Shown: positions 1 through 8,230, counted from the first letter of the stretch. The stretch is 64,000 nt of DNA from CAYVWB01 sp964455395 (GCA_964455395.1 CAYVWB010000012.1:1-64000), one strand, 5' to 3'. The notes: generated from the letters alone by a model not told the origin. Made by a program: numbers and translations.

Positions 1-633
1 GTGGTCGCCACCCGCTGGTACTACCGTCAGCGCATGAAGGGCCGTCTGAAGCGCGAGGCCAAACCCTGGGTCGTCACCCTGGGCGGCGGCTGCTACGCGC
101 CCCATGAGGCCTCGGGCGAGGCCCCGGCTGTGGAGTCAGTGGCCCTCTCCCTGCCTGCCACACGCACCACCAGTCAGGGCGTGGAGGCTCCCTCCGCCGA
201 CACCCAGACCATCCGCCCCGAAGCGGACCTCCTGCTGGTGGCCGGCGCCGGCTGGACCAAGAAACAAGCCGGCGGTCAACCCATGGTCAAGGAAGCGGAG
301 TCCATCATTCTCGGATTCGTGGAGAAAACGCACTCCTCCCTGGGCTCCTCCAAGTCGCTCGTGGACCTCTCCGGAGAAGGACAAGCCGTGCTCGATTTCC
401 TCACCCACCTCCACCAAGTGGGCCAGACCGGCTCCACGCCGCGCCACGCCAAAGGCCTCGCCACGTGCTGCCACGGCGAGGAGCCTCACGTGGTGGGCTG
501 GCGCTTCATCGGCGACCGCCGCGCCATCAACATGGACCCTGCCTGCGGCTGGGCCCAGGGCAAGGCGGACGTGCTCTATGTGGCTGACGCCTTCGAGGTC
601 ATGCAGAAAGTCAACGAGCTGCTGGACTCCTGA
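1..633 (+). CDS. Electron transfer flavoprotein alpha-like subunit, C-terminal part
   Basis: The frame is open at the window edge, so the N-terminus is missing and the GTG at base 1 is probably not the true start. The last 130 residues follow the FAD-binding half of ETF-alpha: a VGQTGSTPR segment, then an AINMDP segment, and an ADAFEVMQKVNELL ending like the helix that closes the family. ETF-alpha passes electrons between dehydrogenases and quinone or bifurcating enzymes. The usual SGAIQH FAD-contact motif is replaced by a CCHGEEPHVVG stretch, so this is a divergent paralogue whose donor and acceptor cannot be told from sequence. An intrinsic terminator follows at 672-722. An ETF-beta partner would be expected upstream, outside the window. 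Confidence 0.7.
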   Translation: MVATRWYYRQRMKGRLKREAKPWVVTLGGGCYAPHEASGEAPAVESVALSLPATRTTSQGVEAPSADTQTIRPEADLLLVAGAGWTKKQAGGQPMVKEAESIILGFVEKTHSSLGSSKSLVDLSGEGQAVLDFLTHLHQVGQTGSTPRHAKGLATCCHGEEPHVVGWRFIGDRRAINMDPACGWAQGKADVLYVADAFEVMQKVNELLDS

Positions 634-671
634 CAGGCTCGGCTGCGCGCTTCCACACTCCTCGCACGCAG

Positions 672-722
672 AAACGCGGCGGCGCGGCGCTCCGTATGGA
701 ACGCTGCGTCACCGCGTTTTTT
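672..722 (+). terminator. Rho-independent terminator after the ETF-like gene
   Basis: AAACGCGG at 672-679 pairs with CCGCGTTT at 712-719, with further GC pairing inside, and the right arm ends in a run of six T. It lies 39 bases after the ETF-like stop and before the convergent oxidoreductase gene. Confidence 0.75.
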
Positions 723-749
723 CATGAAATGGATTGGCGAGCGTCGCGC

Positions 750-2105
750 TCAGTCGAGCATGTACTGCGCGTAATAGCCGCATGTGGGGTAGGCCCAGTA
801 CGCGTCCCGCAAGGGCTGCAGAGACTGTCGGCTGCGGATGAACGGCGCGAAGATATTGATGAGTTCCTCCGCCATGTGACCCATGAAGTGGGCGCCGAGC
901 ACATGCTCCTCGGCTTCGTCGAGCACAAGGTGCGCCCGGCCGTGCGTCTCTCCCAGGCGTTGCCAGGGGAACCACTGGGAAAGCTCCTTGGTTTTCACCA
1001 CGTGGGGCAGGTTCTGCGCCGAGGCGGCTTCCGGCGTCAGACCGCAGCCGCTCAAGGGGGGTATGCTGTAGCAGACCGAGGGCACGCCGGTGTAATCCGC
1101 CACGGCGCTGTTGGGCGTGCGGATGTTTCGTGCGACGACCCGGGCCTCCAGCACGGCCGCCGGGGTGAGCGCATACGGCGTGGCGGCCACGTCGCCCACG
1201 GCGTAGACCCGCGGGTTGGAGACGGACTGCATGCCGGCGGTGACAGCCACGCCCTTGCCCGAGGCTTCCACCCTGGCGGCGCCCAGATCAAGCTGTTCGA
1301 TGTTGGGGACGCGGCCCGTGCAGTTCACCACCAGATCCGTCTCCAAGGTGGAGGCCTCGCCGTGATGGAGGACGAAAGCGTCGCCTTGGCGTTCGATGGC
1401 GGTGATGGGCGCGTGGAGCACGACCTCCATGCCGGCCTCGCGGGAGGCTTGGACGAGCAGGTCGGCGAGGTCTTCGCAGAAACCGCGCAGCAGGCGCTCG
1501 CTGCGTTGGAGGATGACGACCTCGGCGCCGGCGCGCAAGGCCGTGTGGGCGAACTCCAGGGCGATGAACCCTCCACCGACAAAAGCGATGCGGCGCGGCA
1601 GTTCGGGGAGTTCGAGAAATTCGTCGCTGGTGATGGCGAAGTCGCCGCCTGGGACGGCGTCCACGTCGAAACGCCGCGGGCGCTGCCCCGTGGCGATGAC
1701 GAAGTGGTCGGCGGTGTAGTGCTCGCCGTCGATGGAGACGGCGTTCTCGGCCACGAAGCGACCCTCGCCTTGCAAGGTGGTCACGCCCATGCGGTCGTAT
1801 GCAGCGCGGGCCTTCTCCGGAATGGGGTCCACGAAGGAGGCGCGGAAGCGCTGCAGCGCAGCCCAGTCCACACGGGGTTCTCCTTCGAGTCCATGCCCGT
1901 GCAGATGGCGGGCGGCGGCCACGATCTCGGAGGGACCGAGCAGCACTTTCTTGGGATTGCAGCCGCGCAGGGGACAGGTGCCGCCGTAGCCCTCCCCCTC
2001 GGTGATGGCGATGCGCAAGGTCTCGCCGGATTTGCTGAGCGCGGAGGCGACGCCGCCGCCGCCTGGGCCGGCGCCGAGGATCACGACGTCGAAATGATGG
2101 GACAT
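750..2105 (-). CDS. FAD/NAD(P)-dependent oxidoreductase, glutathione reductase family
   Basis: 451 residues, the length usual for the pyridine nucleotide-disulfide oxidoreductases. GAGPGG at residues 11-16 binds FAD, GGTCPLRGC (Cys44 and Cys49) is the redox-active disulfide, and a second GGGFIALEFA dinucleotide motif near residue 177 binds NAD(P)H. The C-terminal dimerisation domain is present, but the HPTxxE base that activates the thiol in glutathione reductase and dihydrolipoamide dehydrogenase reads AYPTCGYY (about residues 438-445). The His and Glu are therefore missing and the substrate is uncertain. An AAAGGAT ribosome site precedes the ATG. It is not linked to pyruvate or glycine cleavage genes, which argues against a standard lipoamide dehydrogenase. 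Confidence 0.85.
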   Translation of the reverse strand: MSHHFDVVILGAGPGGGGVASALSKSGETLRIAITEGEGYGGTCPLRGCNPKKVLLGPSEIVAAARHLHGHGLEGEPRVDWAALQRFRASFVDPIPEKARAAYDRMGVTTLQGEGRFVAENAVSIDGEHYTADHFVIATGQRPRRFDVDAVPGGDFAITSDEFLELPELPRRIAFVGGGFIALEFAHTALRAGAEVVILQRSERLLRGFCEDLADLLVQASREAGMEVVLHAPITAIERQGDAFVLHHGEASTLETDLVVNCTGRVPNIEQLDLGAARVEASGKGVAVTAGMQSVSNPRVYAVGDVAATPYALTPAAVLEARVVARNIRTPNSAVADYTGVPSVCYSIPPLSGCGLTPEAASAQNLPHVVKTKELSQWFPWQRLGETHGRAHLVLDEAEEHVLGAHFMGHMAEELINIFAPFIRSRQSLQPLRDAYWAYPTCGYYAQYMLD

Positions 2106-2326
2106 GCGGGCATCCTTTGGTTGGCGTTGTCGAACCGTCTCAAGTCCATTCTACAGGAAATCGGCGAGAAGCAAAACCGTAAGGGGCGTTTTTCGGCGGG
2201 AAATCGCGCCGTCGCGTCGCACACCAGAGGGAGCGGCGGGACTCCACGTGGCGCGTGTCGGGTCCCCGCGCACAAACGGTTTACCCAAGCGCATGGATGG
2301 CATATGGTCATCCAAGGAGGCGCGTC

Positions 2327-2503
2327 ATGGATGAAGTCTATTCCCTTATCGCTCTCGTGATCATTGGTGTGGTGTTGTTCGGCGTCGTGCTGCCGTGGTT
2401 CGGCGCCAAAGCCGGATGAAACCCCCGCAAGGGCTGCGGTTCGCAGTCCAAGGAGGGTCGCTCCGGAAAGAAGAAGCCCGACGGCGCCGAAGACGACGCC
2501 TGA
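2327..2503 (+). CDS. Small membrane protein, candidate selenoprotein (UGA at codon 31)
   Basis: A strong AAGGAGG site sits 7 bases before the ATG. Codons 1-30 encode a short N-terminus, one membrane helix (about residues 6-25) and a GAKAG turn, then TGA at 2417-2419. Read through that TGA, the frame continues for 27 codons to a second TGA at 2501-2503. The tail is polar, with a KGCG motif (Cys37) and many Lys, Asp and Glu, and nearly every codon in it ends in G or C, like real genes here. A hairpin at 2431-2449 fits a bacterial SECIS. The 58-residue reading would place U31 and C37 just inside the membrane. If UGA is a plain stop, the product is a 30-residue membrane peptide (2327-2419). The layout (one helix, then a cysteine-bearing tail) recalls FeoB-associated Cys-rich proteins, but I do not recognise the family. 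Confidence 0.6.
2431..2449 (+). promoter_or_regulatory. Candidate bacterial SECIS hairpin
   Basis: GGGCTGCG (2431-2438) pairs with CGCAGTCC (2442-2449) over eight pairs with one G-U. With the last pair open, the loop is GGUUC, close to the GGUCU loop of E. coli fdhF. The loop begins about 19 bases after the UGA and starts with G, inside the spacing and loop rules I recall for bacterial SECIS elements. The element is inside the proposed coding tail, as bacterial SECIS elements are. Confidence 0.5.
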
Positions 2504-2530
2504 GGCCTTCCTCCTGACGAGTGCAGATGA

Positions 2531-2565
2531 AAAACGCCGGGCGGCTTCAGGCTGTCCGGCGTTTT
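2531..2565. terminator. Bidirectional terminator between the small membrane protein gene and serS
   Basis: AAAACGCCGG (2531-2540) pairs perfectly with CCGGCGTTTT (2556-2565). The A run on one side and T run on the other serve both converging genes. Confidence 0.8.
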
Positions 2566-2586
2566 CTCGTGTGCGGCGGCGGTTCT

Positions 2587-3870
2587 CTAGGCCGGGGGCG
2601 CGATGCGTTCCAGACCGCCCATGTAGGGTCGCAAGGCTTCCGGAATGCGCACGCCGCCGTCCGCGTCCTGATACTGCTCCAGAAGAGCCACCATGGTGCG
2701 CCCCACGGCCAGACCGGAACCGTTGAGCGTGTGGCAGAAGAGGGCCTTTTTGGCGCCGGTCGGCTTGTAGCGGATGTCCGCGCGGCGGGCTTGGAAGTCC
2801 TCGAAGTTGGAGCAGGAGGATATCTCCCGGTAGGCGTCCTGCCCGGGCAGCCACACTTCCAGATCGTACGTTTTCGCCGAGGCGAAGCCCAGATCACCCG
2901 TACAGAGAGAGACCACGCGGTAGTGCAGACCCAGCGCCTGCAACACCGCTTCCGCATGGCTGCGCAGCAGCTCCAGCTCCTCGTAGGAGCGCTCCGGCGC
3001 GGCGAAGCGCACCAACTCCACTTTGGTGAACTGGTGCTGACGGATGAGGCCGCGGGTGTCCTTGCCGTAACTGCCGGCTTCGGAGCGGAAACACAGGGTG
3101 GGGGAGACGTAGGCCGTGGGCATGTCCGCTTCCGCAAGGACCTCGCCGGCAAGGAGGTTCGTCACCGGAGCCTCCGCCGTGGGGATGAGGAAGCAGTCCT
3201 TGAAGTTCAGGTGGAAGAGGTCCTCCTCGAACTTGGGGAGCTGCCCGGTGCCCTGCAGCGTGGCGCGGTTCACGATGACCGGTGGGGTCACCTCCGTGTA
3301 GCCGTGGCGGCTGGTATGCAGATCCACCATGAAGCTGGTGAGGGCGCGTTCCAGGCGGGAGGCCCAGCCCCACAACACGGTGAATCGCGCTCCCGAAATC
3401 TTGGCGGCGCGTTCGAAGTCCAGTCCGGCCAGCGCCACGCCCAGGTCGTGATGGTCTTGTACGGGGAAATCGAATGTCGGCTTCTCGCCCCATACGGCTT
3501 CCACGGTATTGGCCGCTTCGTCCGCGCCCTTGGGGGTGGACTCGTGTGGGATGTTGGGCATGGTCAGCAGGATCTCGCGCACTTCCTCGTCCAGGCGCTT
3601 CTGTTCCTCGTCCAGCCCTTTGATGCGTTCGGAAAGTTCCCCGAGGCGGGTGATGAGCGCTTCGGCGTCGCGGCCTTCGCGCTTGGCTGCTGCGACTTCC
3701 TTGGAAGAAGCGTTGCGCTCGCTCTTCAATTCGTCGAGTCGTTGCTGGAGGCGGCGGCGTTCGCCGTCCACGGTGATGAAGCGTTCGAAGTCCTGGGTGG
3801 CGCTGTGGCGGTCGTGGAGCGCCTGACGCACGCGCTCCGGGTCCTTCTGCACGAGCTTCAAGTCGAGCAT
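2587..3870 (-). CDS. serS: Seryl-tRNA synthetase
   Basis: 427 residues, standard length. It charges tRNA-Ser (and tRNA-Sec where present) with serine in the cytoplasm. The first 100 residues form the long antiparallel coiled coil that grips the tRNA variable arm. The class II core follows, with motif 2 around CFRSEAGSYGKDTRG and motif 3 around GRTMVALLEQYQ near the C-terminus. The MLDLKLVQKDPE start is typical of the family and fixes the ATG at 3870. It stands alone and ends in the bidirectional terminator it shares with the small membrane protein gene. Confidence 0.97.
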   Translation of the reverse strand: MLDLKLVQKDPERVRQALHDRHSATQDFERFITVDGERRRLQQRLDELKSERNASSKEVAAAKREGRDAEALITRLGELSERIKGLDEEQKRLDEEVREILLTMPNIPHESTPKGADEAANTVEAVWGEKPTFDFPVQDHHDLGVALAGLDFERAAKISGARFTVLWGWASRLERALTSFMVDLHTSRHGYTEVTPPVIVNRATLQGTGQLPKFEEDLFHLNFKDCFLIPTAEAPVTNLLAGEVLAEADMPTAYVSPTLCFRSEAGSYGKDTRGLIRQHQFTKVELVRFAAPERSYEELELLRSHAEAVLQALGLHYRVVSLCTGDLGFASAKTYDLEVWLPGQDAYREISSCSNFEDFQARRADIRYKPTGAKKALFCHTLNGSGLAVGRTMVALLEQYQDADGGVRIPEALRPYMGGLERIAPPA

Positions 3871-3985
3871 GGGCGTCCTCGGGGTGGGTTGCTGGTAAGG
3901 GGGGGACGAGTGCGTCAGTACATGAAACGGACGCGGGACTCAAGACGCGGCGCGCCGGAGCGCATCGTGCGACGAGGAAGCGGTT

Positions 3986-4744
3986 TCAACTCCAGGGAAC
4001 AAGGCCCTGTCCGTTCAGCCAGGCGCAGGGTGGGCGCACGCCATAACGCTGCAAGCCATGGAGCTGCGTCGCCACGGGACCGTGACCCACCAGACGGCCA
4101 TGGTGCAGCACCGCCAAGGCGTCGGCGATGTCCGCCACGGGCTCCAGGTCGTGGGTGGCGACAAGCTGCGTGTAGCCGGCCGCAGCATTCGCCAGCAAGA
4201 TGGCGCGCATCTCCTGCATGGCGGGGTAGTCCAAGCCGCTGAAGGGTTCGTCGAAAAGCAGGATCGCCGGCTCGGCCAGCATCTGCGCAGCCAGACAGAG
4301 CTTGCGTTTCTCCCCGAAGGAGAGCGCCGTCACGGGGCGTTCCCACCGCGGCTGCAGGCCCAGGCGTCCCGCCAGCGTCCATGCTTTGGCCTCGGCTTCA
4401 GTGTCGTCCGGCGCAAAGCCCAGCAGCAGGTCCTCCCGGACGGTGGCGCCGATGACCTGCAGCTCGGATTCCTGCATCACCAGCGCCGCCATGCGCCGCG
4501 CTGCAGCGTCTTGACCGGGGATGCGGCGGCCCCCCACCATGGCGCGCCCCGTGGCGGGCTTGAGCAGGCCGGCCAGAATGCGCAGGAGCGTGGATTTGCC
4601 GCTGCCATTGGCCCCGGCGAGGCAGCACAGCGACCCCGGCGGGACCGCAAAGGAGACATCCGCCAGCGCGGGGGCTTCCGTTGCAGCCTGCCCCGGATGA
4701 CGGTAGCCGAGTTCGTGGATGAGAACGCCGTGGTCGTGGGGCAT
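3986..4744 (-). CDS. ECF-type (CbiO/EcfA-like) ABC transporter ATPase
   Basis: 252 residues with all nucleotide-binding motifs: Walker A GANGSGKST (44-52), a Q-loop MQESELQVIGATV, signature LSFGEKRKL, Walker B AILLFDEP, and the H-loop in VATHD. The Q-loop followed by an (I/F)GATV turn is typical of energy-coupling-factor ATPases, which import vitamins, cobalt or nickel. No EcfT transmembrane partner or substrate-binding S component lies next to it: serS is downstream and a divergent nitroreductase gene upstream. The substrate therefore cannot be inferred, and partners must be encoded elsewhere if it is active. The ribosome site before the ATG is weak. Confidence 0.82.
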   Translation of the reverse strand: MPHDHGVLIHELGYRHPGQAATEAPALADVSFAVPPGSLCCLAGANGSGKSTLLRILAGLLKPATGRAMVGGRRIPGQDAAARRMAALVMQESELQVIGATVREDLLLGFAPDDTEAEAKAWTLAGRLGLQPRWERPVTALSFGEKRKLCLAAQMLAEPAILLFDEPFSGLDYPAMQEMRAILLANAAAGYTQLVATHDLEPVADIADALAVLHHGRLVGHGPVATQLHGLQRYGVRPPCAWLNGQGLVPWS

Positions 4745-4938
4745 ATCGAGGGGCGGGGCTGTGTACGCGCCGTTGACGATGTGGTAGAAGGAGGACGATC
4801 ACTGGAGAAGGGCTTCCGCGCTGGCGACGATGGACGCTGCGCTGGAAGGCCAAGGCGTACCCCGAGGCGTCCGGAGACGCAAGGTATAGATGAAACGCGC
4901 TTGGCGAGGGTCGCCAAGGGGCTGACAAGGAGGGTCGC

Positions 4939-6483
4939 ATGGACGGCGTCACCTACCACAACGCCACGAATCTGCGCCGCGACAGCGCCAGCCGCGACAC
5001 ACGCCGGACGCGCAGCCAGAGCTCACGACCGCGGACGTTCAAGCACTACCCCGAGACGTTTGCGCGTCACGCCCTGCCGCGCGAGCCCGGCTATGATACG
5101 TTGACTCTGGCGGAGTGCCTCGCCGGACCGGAAGCGCTCTCCCAGCCGCTGGACGAACACCGCCTCTCGCGCATCCTCGCCCTCACAGCGGGGCTGACGG
5201 CCCAAGCCGGCGCCGTCTATCTGCGCGCGACGCCCTCGGCCGGGGCGCGCTATCCCGTCGAGATCTATGTGGCGCTGGACGGACTCGGGTCGCCCATGGA
5301 AGCCGGCCTCCACCACTACGACCCCGCCGCCCACGCTTTGACGCACCTGCGCCGCGGCGACGCCGTGGGCTACGCCGCCTCCGCCTGCAACCTCTGCGGC
5401 ACGGCGGAGTCCATGGCGTGCGTCATTCTCTTCACCACGGTTTTCGAACGCACGGTATGGACTTACGGGGAGCGCGGCTATCGCTATACCTTGCTGGATG
5501 CGGGCCACGCCGTGGAAAACTGCCTGTTGGCGTGTCGGCTGGAGCATCTGGCCGCCGCGCCCACGGCCGACTTTGCGGACCCGGCCGTGAACAGTCTGTT
5601 GGCGGTGGACGAAACCCGTGAGTCGTGCTGTTTCATGGTCGGCGTGTACCGGGGCATGGCGCCCTCCGGGGCGGTCCAGGGGCCGGAGCCGGGAGCCATG
5701 GAGCCCCTGACGGCAGACGACCGCGAAAACCTCCAGGCCGTAAGCCGGATGGCGGAGGCGGAGATCGAAACCTCCCTGGTGGAGGCCATGCGTCGAGCCG
5801 GGGAGATGGCCAGTCCGCCCTCGACTCTTGCGCCGGGCCCCGTGATGGACGCCGCAGCCCTGGGGCTTGCCGAAGGGCCGGCCCACGCTCTGCCCGGCGC
5901 TGCGGAACTCTTCGCTGAGCGCGAAATCCCCTCCCTGGCCGAGACGATCTTCAAGCGCCGCTCCCAGCGGGACTTCGCGTCGCGCTGGCCCGAGGCCATT
6001 CCTCTGGAAGCGTTTCTGCGGCTCCTCTGCGAGCGGCTGGATGGCGGTGTGGATGAACCGGACCGCACGGTGGCCGTGGGCTTGGCCATAGGCGACGTCC
6101 CGGGATGGACGCCGGGGCTGCACCTTCTGCACCGTCGCCGCGGAGAAACGACCCTGGTGCTGGAAACGCCCGCTGGCGCAGCGCTGAAGGAACTTGCCGG
6201 CGCGTGTCTGGGGCAGGGATGGTTGGCGCGTGCGCCGCTGCACGTGCTTTTCATGACGCGACCGGATGCGCTGGACGAGAGCCTGGGACCACGGGGCTAC
6301 CGCCGCGCCGGCCTGCTGGCCGGGCGACTGGGGGAGCGCGCCTACCTCGCAGCGACGGCCTTGGGGTTGGGCGCTTGCGGCGTGGGCGCCTTCTACGATG
6401 AGGAAGCAAAAGTCGCTTTAGGGCTTGGCGAAGGCGCCGAGCTTTTGTATCTTGTAGGGACTGGTGGGTTGCGCTCGGTGTAA
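4939..6483 (+). CDS. SagB/ThcOx-type nitroreductase with two domains
   Basis: 514 residues, about twice a single nitroreductase domain. An AAGGAGGG site precedes the ATG at 4939. Residues 1-45 hold the HYPETF region and residues about 55-215 the first FMN-dependent domain (a SAGARYPVEIYVA stretch and later an NCLLACRLEHL helix). Residues about 330-510 repeat the fold, with FKRRSQRDF as the N-terminal basic motif and a GLGACGVGAFYDEE C-terminal stretch. SagB-like enzymes oxidise azolines in peptide natural products, but many stand-alone copies of this double form occur in anaerobes with no known substrate. No cyclodehydratase or precursor peptide gene is visible here. The ferredoxin gene 130 bases downstream has its own promoter but could be a redox partner. 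Confidence 0.8.
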   Translation: MDGVTYHNATNLRRDSASRDTRRTRSQSSRPRTFKHYPETFARHALPREPGYDTLTLAECLAGPEALSQPLDEHRLSRILALTAGLTAQAGAVYLRATPSAGARYPVEIYVALDGLGSPMEAGLHHYDPAAHALTHLRRGDAVGYAASACNLCGTAESMACVILFTTVFERTVWTYGERGYRYTLLDAGHAVENCLLACRLEHLAAAPTADFADPAVNSLLAVDETRESCCFMVGVYRGMAPSGAVQGPEPGAMEPLTADDRENLQAVSRMAEAEIETSLVEAMRRAGEMASPPSTLAPGPVMDAAALGLAEGPAHALPGAAELFAEREIPSLAETIFKRRSQRDFASRWPEAIPLEAFLRLLCERLDGGVDEPDRTVAVGLAIGDVPGWTPGLHLLHRRRGETTLVLETPAGAALKELAGACLGQGWLARAPLHVLFMTRPDALDESLGPRGYRRAGLLAGRLGERAYLAATALGLGACGVGAFYDEEAKVALGLGEGAELLYLVGTGGLRSV

Positions 6484-6522
6484 TCTCATGAAATTATAGC
6501 GTATAGCGACCATCGGTTTGGG

Positions 6523-6551
6523 TTGAAAAACCCTTGTGCTGTGTGTATAGA
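6523..6551 (+). promoter_or_regulatory. Sigma-70-type promoter of the ferredoxin gene
   Basis: TTGAAA (6523-6528) and TATAGA (6546-6551) are separated by exactly 17 bases in a locally AT-rich stretch, giving a leader of about 55 bases before the ferredoxin ATG. It is one of the clearest promoters in the window and suggests strong constitutive expression. Confidence 0.7.
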
Positions 6552-6613
6552 AATGTCCCACACGAGGGGAGTCTCGCGGTTCCCCGTACATCAACCTTAG
6601 AAGGAGAGAACCC

Positions 6614-6793
6614 ATGCCCATCGAAGTGACCAGCGACTGCATGGCTTGCGAGGCCTGTGTTGAAGTGTGCCCCGATGTTTTCGAAATGAGCGACGACGGC
6701 GACATCGCCATCGTGAAAGACGCCGAGTCCGAGCTGGAATGCGTGGACGAAGCCATCGACACCTGCCCGGCCGAAGCCATCGTCCGCGCCTGA
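6614..6793 (+). CDS. Ferredoxin, Desulfovibrio gigas type
   Basis: 59 residues. Cys9, Cys12, Cys15 and Cys51 (the last in a CP pair) hold the cluster, while Cys19 and Cys43 match the two cysteines that form a disulfide in the D. gigas [3Fe-4S] form or allow cluster conversion. The sequence is strongly acidic and nearly matches that protein over its length, including the DCMACEACVE start and the CPAEAIVR end. It is a soluble one-electron carrier between enzymes such as pyruvate oxidoreductase, hydrogenase and sulfite reductase. An AAGGAG site, a clean promoter and a following terminator mark it as a single-gene transcript. Confidence 0.95.
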   Translation: MPIEVTSDCMACEACVEVCPDVFEMSDDGDIAIVKDAESELECVDEAIDTCPAEAIVRA

Positions 6794-6843
6794 GTCTCTG
6801 CGCTTGTCGCCGCAGTCGCCGGATCAATACCCGGTTGACGACA

Positions 6844-6878
6844 AAGACCCCCGCCAGGCGCTCGCCGACGGGGGTCTT
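6844..6878 (+). terminator. Terminator after ferredoxin
   Basis: AAGACCCCCG (6844-6853) pairs with CGGGGGTCTT (6869-6878) around a 15-base loop. It lies between the ferredoxin gene and the convergent SGNH-like gene and can serve both strands. Confidence 0.75.
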
Positions 6879-6910
6879 CCGCGTTTCGTAACGCGCTTTG
6901 GTCCGTTCCC

Positions 6911-8230
6911 TCAGCCGCCGCCTTCCTGCAGTTCCTGCTCCTCCACTTGCGGCATCAGCAAGGGATCCACGAACCGGGACAGATATTCCTCGTAGCTGTG
7001 CGCCATCATCTCACGGCCGTCCAGGCGGCGAAGCTCTCGCACCAGGGCGGACACCAGAAGGCGGGCCCCGGCTTCCGTGAGGGCGCAGCACCCCTCCAAC
7101 GCGGCTTCCTTCGTCGGCTCATCCTTGGCGCCCGGCTTATCCGGGGCGAACAAGTCGGAGGCGTCCAGCACCACCACGCCCATGCGCTTGAGCACGGACG
7201 CACGTTGGCGCAGCGCCTGATATCCGACGGTGGCCCACTGCGCATAAGGGTCTTCCTGTGATTCGACGGCGGCTTCGCCAGCGTAGGGCGACGGCTGCAG
7301 CACGTGCACGTAGAGGATGCCTTGCGAGGCGGCCATGTCCGCCATCAGCTTGCTGGTGCGCGCCCAGTGGTCGGCGAGGAGGGTGGTGAGCGCCTCGTCA
7401 GCCAGCTCCGGCCGGTAGCCCACGGCGTCCGGCTCGGCAGCGGGCTCGTCCACTGAAGCTGCCCGGGGCGCTTCGGCGGCGTAGTTCTCCGCCGCCTTGT
7501 GCAGCGCAAGCCACAACCCGTTCACGGTATGGGAAGGCGTTTTCCCCAGGGTCCGGAAACGCTCCGCCAGCGCGGCCTGCATGTCCTCCGCGGCGCGCTC
7601 CCGCGCCATGCGCGTCACTTCCTGCGGGTTCGCTGCGGGTCGGGCCTGGTTCCAGCTGGAGGGAAAAAACAAGCTGGAGTAGGGGTTGAGGACAGGGGTG
7701 AGCGCCACCTCGTTGAAGCCATCCACGTTGATGACCATGTCGATCTTGGCCCCAAGACCCAGCAGATACGAGAAAAGCTGCAGCTGTTGCGGCTGTTTGA
7801 AATCCCGCATGGCGCCATTGAAGACGTTCACTTCGCGGTCGCGTATCCAGGGCAGGGACGTCAAGGCGTGCGCCAACCGCTCCTGAGCGGCCATATCCAG
7901 GGAAGCGGGCATGGAGCCGCCAAGCAGCAGGACGTTGTAATCCCCGGGGCGATGCCGGGCGAGCACCTTCTCCACCCAGGCGTCCGCACCCACGCGCGGA
8001 GTCGTCCGGTCCCGGGCGATCACGCCCAGGTAGGGATGCATCAGGTAATCATCACCCAGCTGCGCCTCGGCCTGGCGCTTGGCCAGCAGGCGGTCGTGGG
8101 CTGTGGCGCGCGTTTGGCGCGCGGATTCGAGATCCATGTCGTGGCTGGCGAGGTAGATGAACCCCGTAGCCTCCGCGAGGAGTCCGAGGACGAAAAGAAA
8201 CAACAGGAGCTTGAACAGGCGACGGAACAT
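6911..8230 (-). CDS. Membrane-anchored SGNH/GDSL-like protein
   Basis: 439 residues from the ATG at 8230. I chose this start because it places a basic MFRRLFK segment directly before one hydrophobic helix (about residues 8-27), a signal anchor. A longer frame reaches 8365 but adds only a Pro/Arg-rich tail. In the exported part, NVLLLGGSMP resembles block I of SGNH esterases (GGS in place of GDS), and the NVDGFNE stretch resembles the block with the oxyanion Asn. A late ALTEAGARLLVSAL helix fits the end of that fold. The likely role is a periplasmic esterase or acyltransferase on a polysaccharide, by family inference only. No ribosome site is obvious. Confidence 0.6.
   Translation of the reverse strand: MFRRLFKLLLFLFVLGLLAEATGFIYLASHDMDLESARQTRATAHDRLLAKRQAEAQLGDDYLMHPYLGVIARDRTTPRVGADAWVEKVLARHRPGDYNVLLLGGSMPASLDMAAQERLAHALTSLPWIRDREVNVFNGAMRDFKQPQQLQLFSYLLGLGAKIDMVINVDGFNEVALTPVLNPYSSLFFPSSWNQARPAANPQEVTRMARERAAEDMQAALAERFRTLGKTPSHTVNGLWLALHKAAENYAAEAPRAASVDEPAAEPDAVGYRPELADEALTTLLADHWARTSKLMADMAASQGILYVHVLQPSPYAGEAAVESQEDPYAQWATVGYQALRQRASVLKRMGVVVLDASDLFAPDKPGAKDEPTKEAALEGCCALTEAGARLLVSALVRELRRLDGREMMAHSYEEYLSRFVDPLLMPQVEEQELQEGGG

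Noticed and set aside
696..2360. A 554-codon plus-strand open frame over the oxidoreductase gene
   Set aside because: It is antisense to a gene with complete FAD and NAD motifs; long open frames on the reverse strand are expected at this GC content.
2327..2419. Calling the small membrane protein simply a 30-residue peptide
   Set aside because: Kept only as the alternative: the coding-like tail and the hairpin after the UGA favour readthrough, but the plain stop cannot be excluded.
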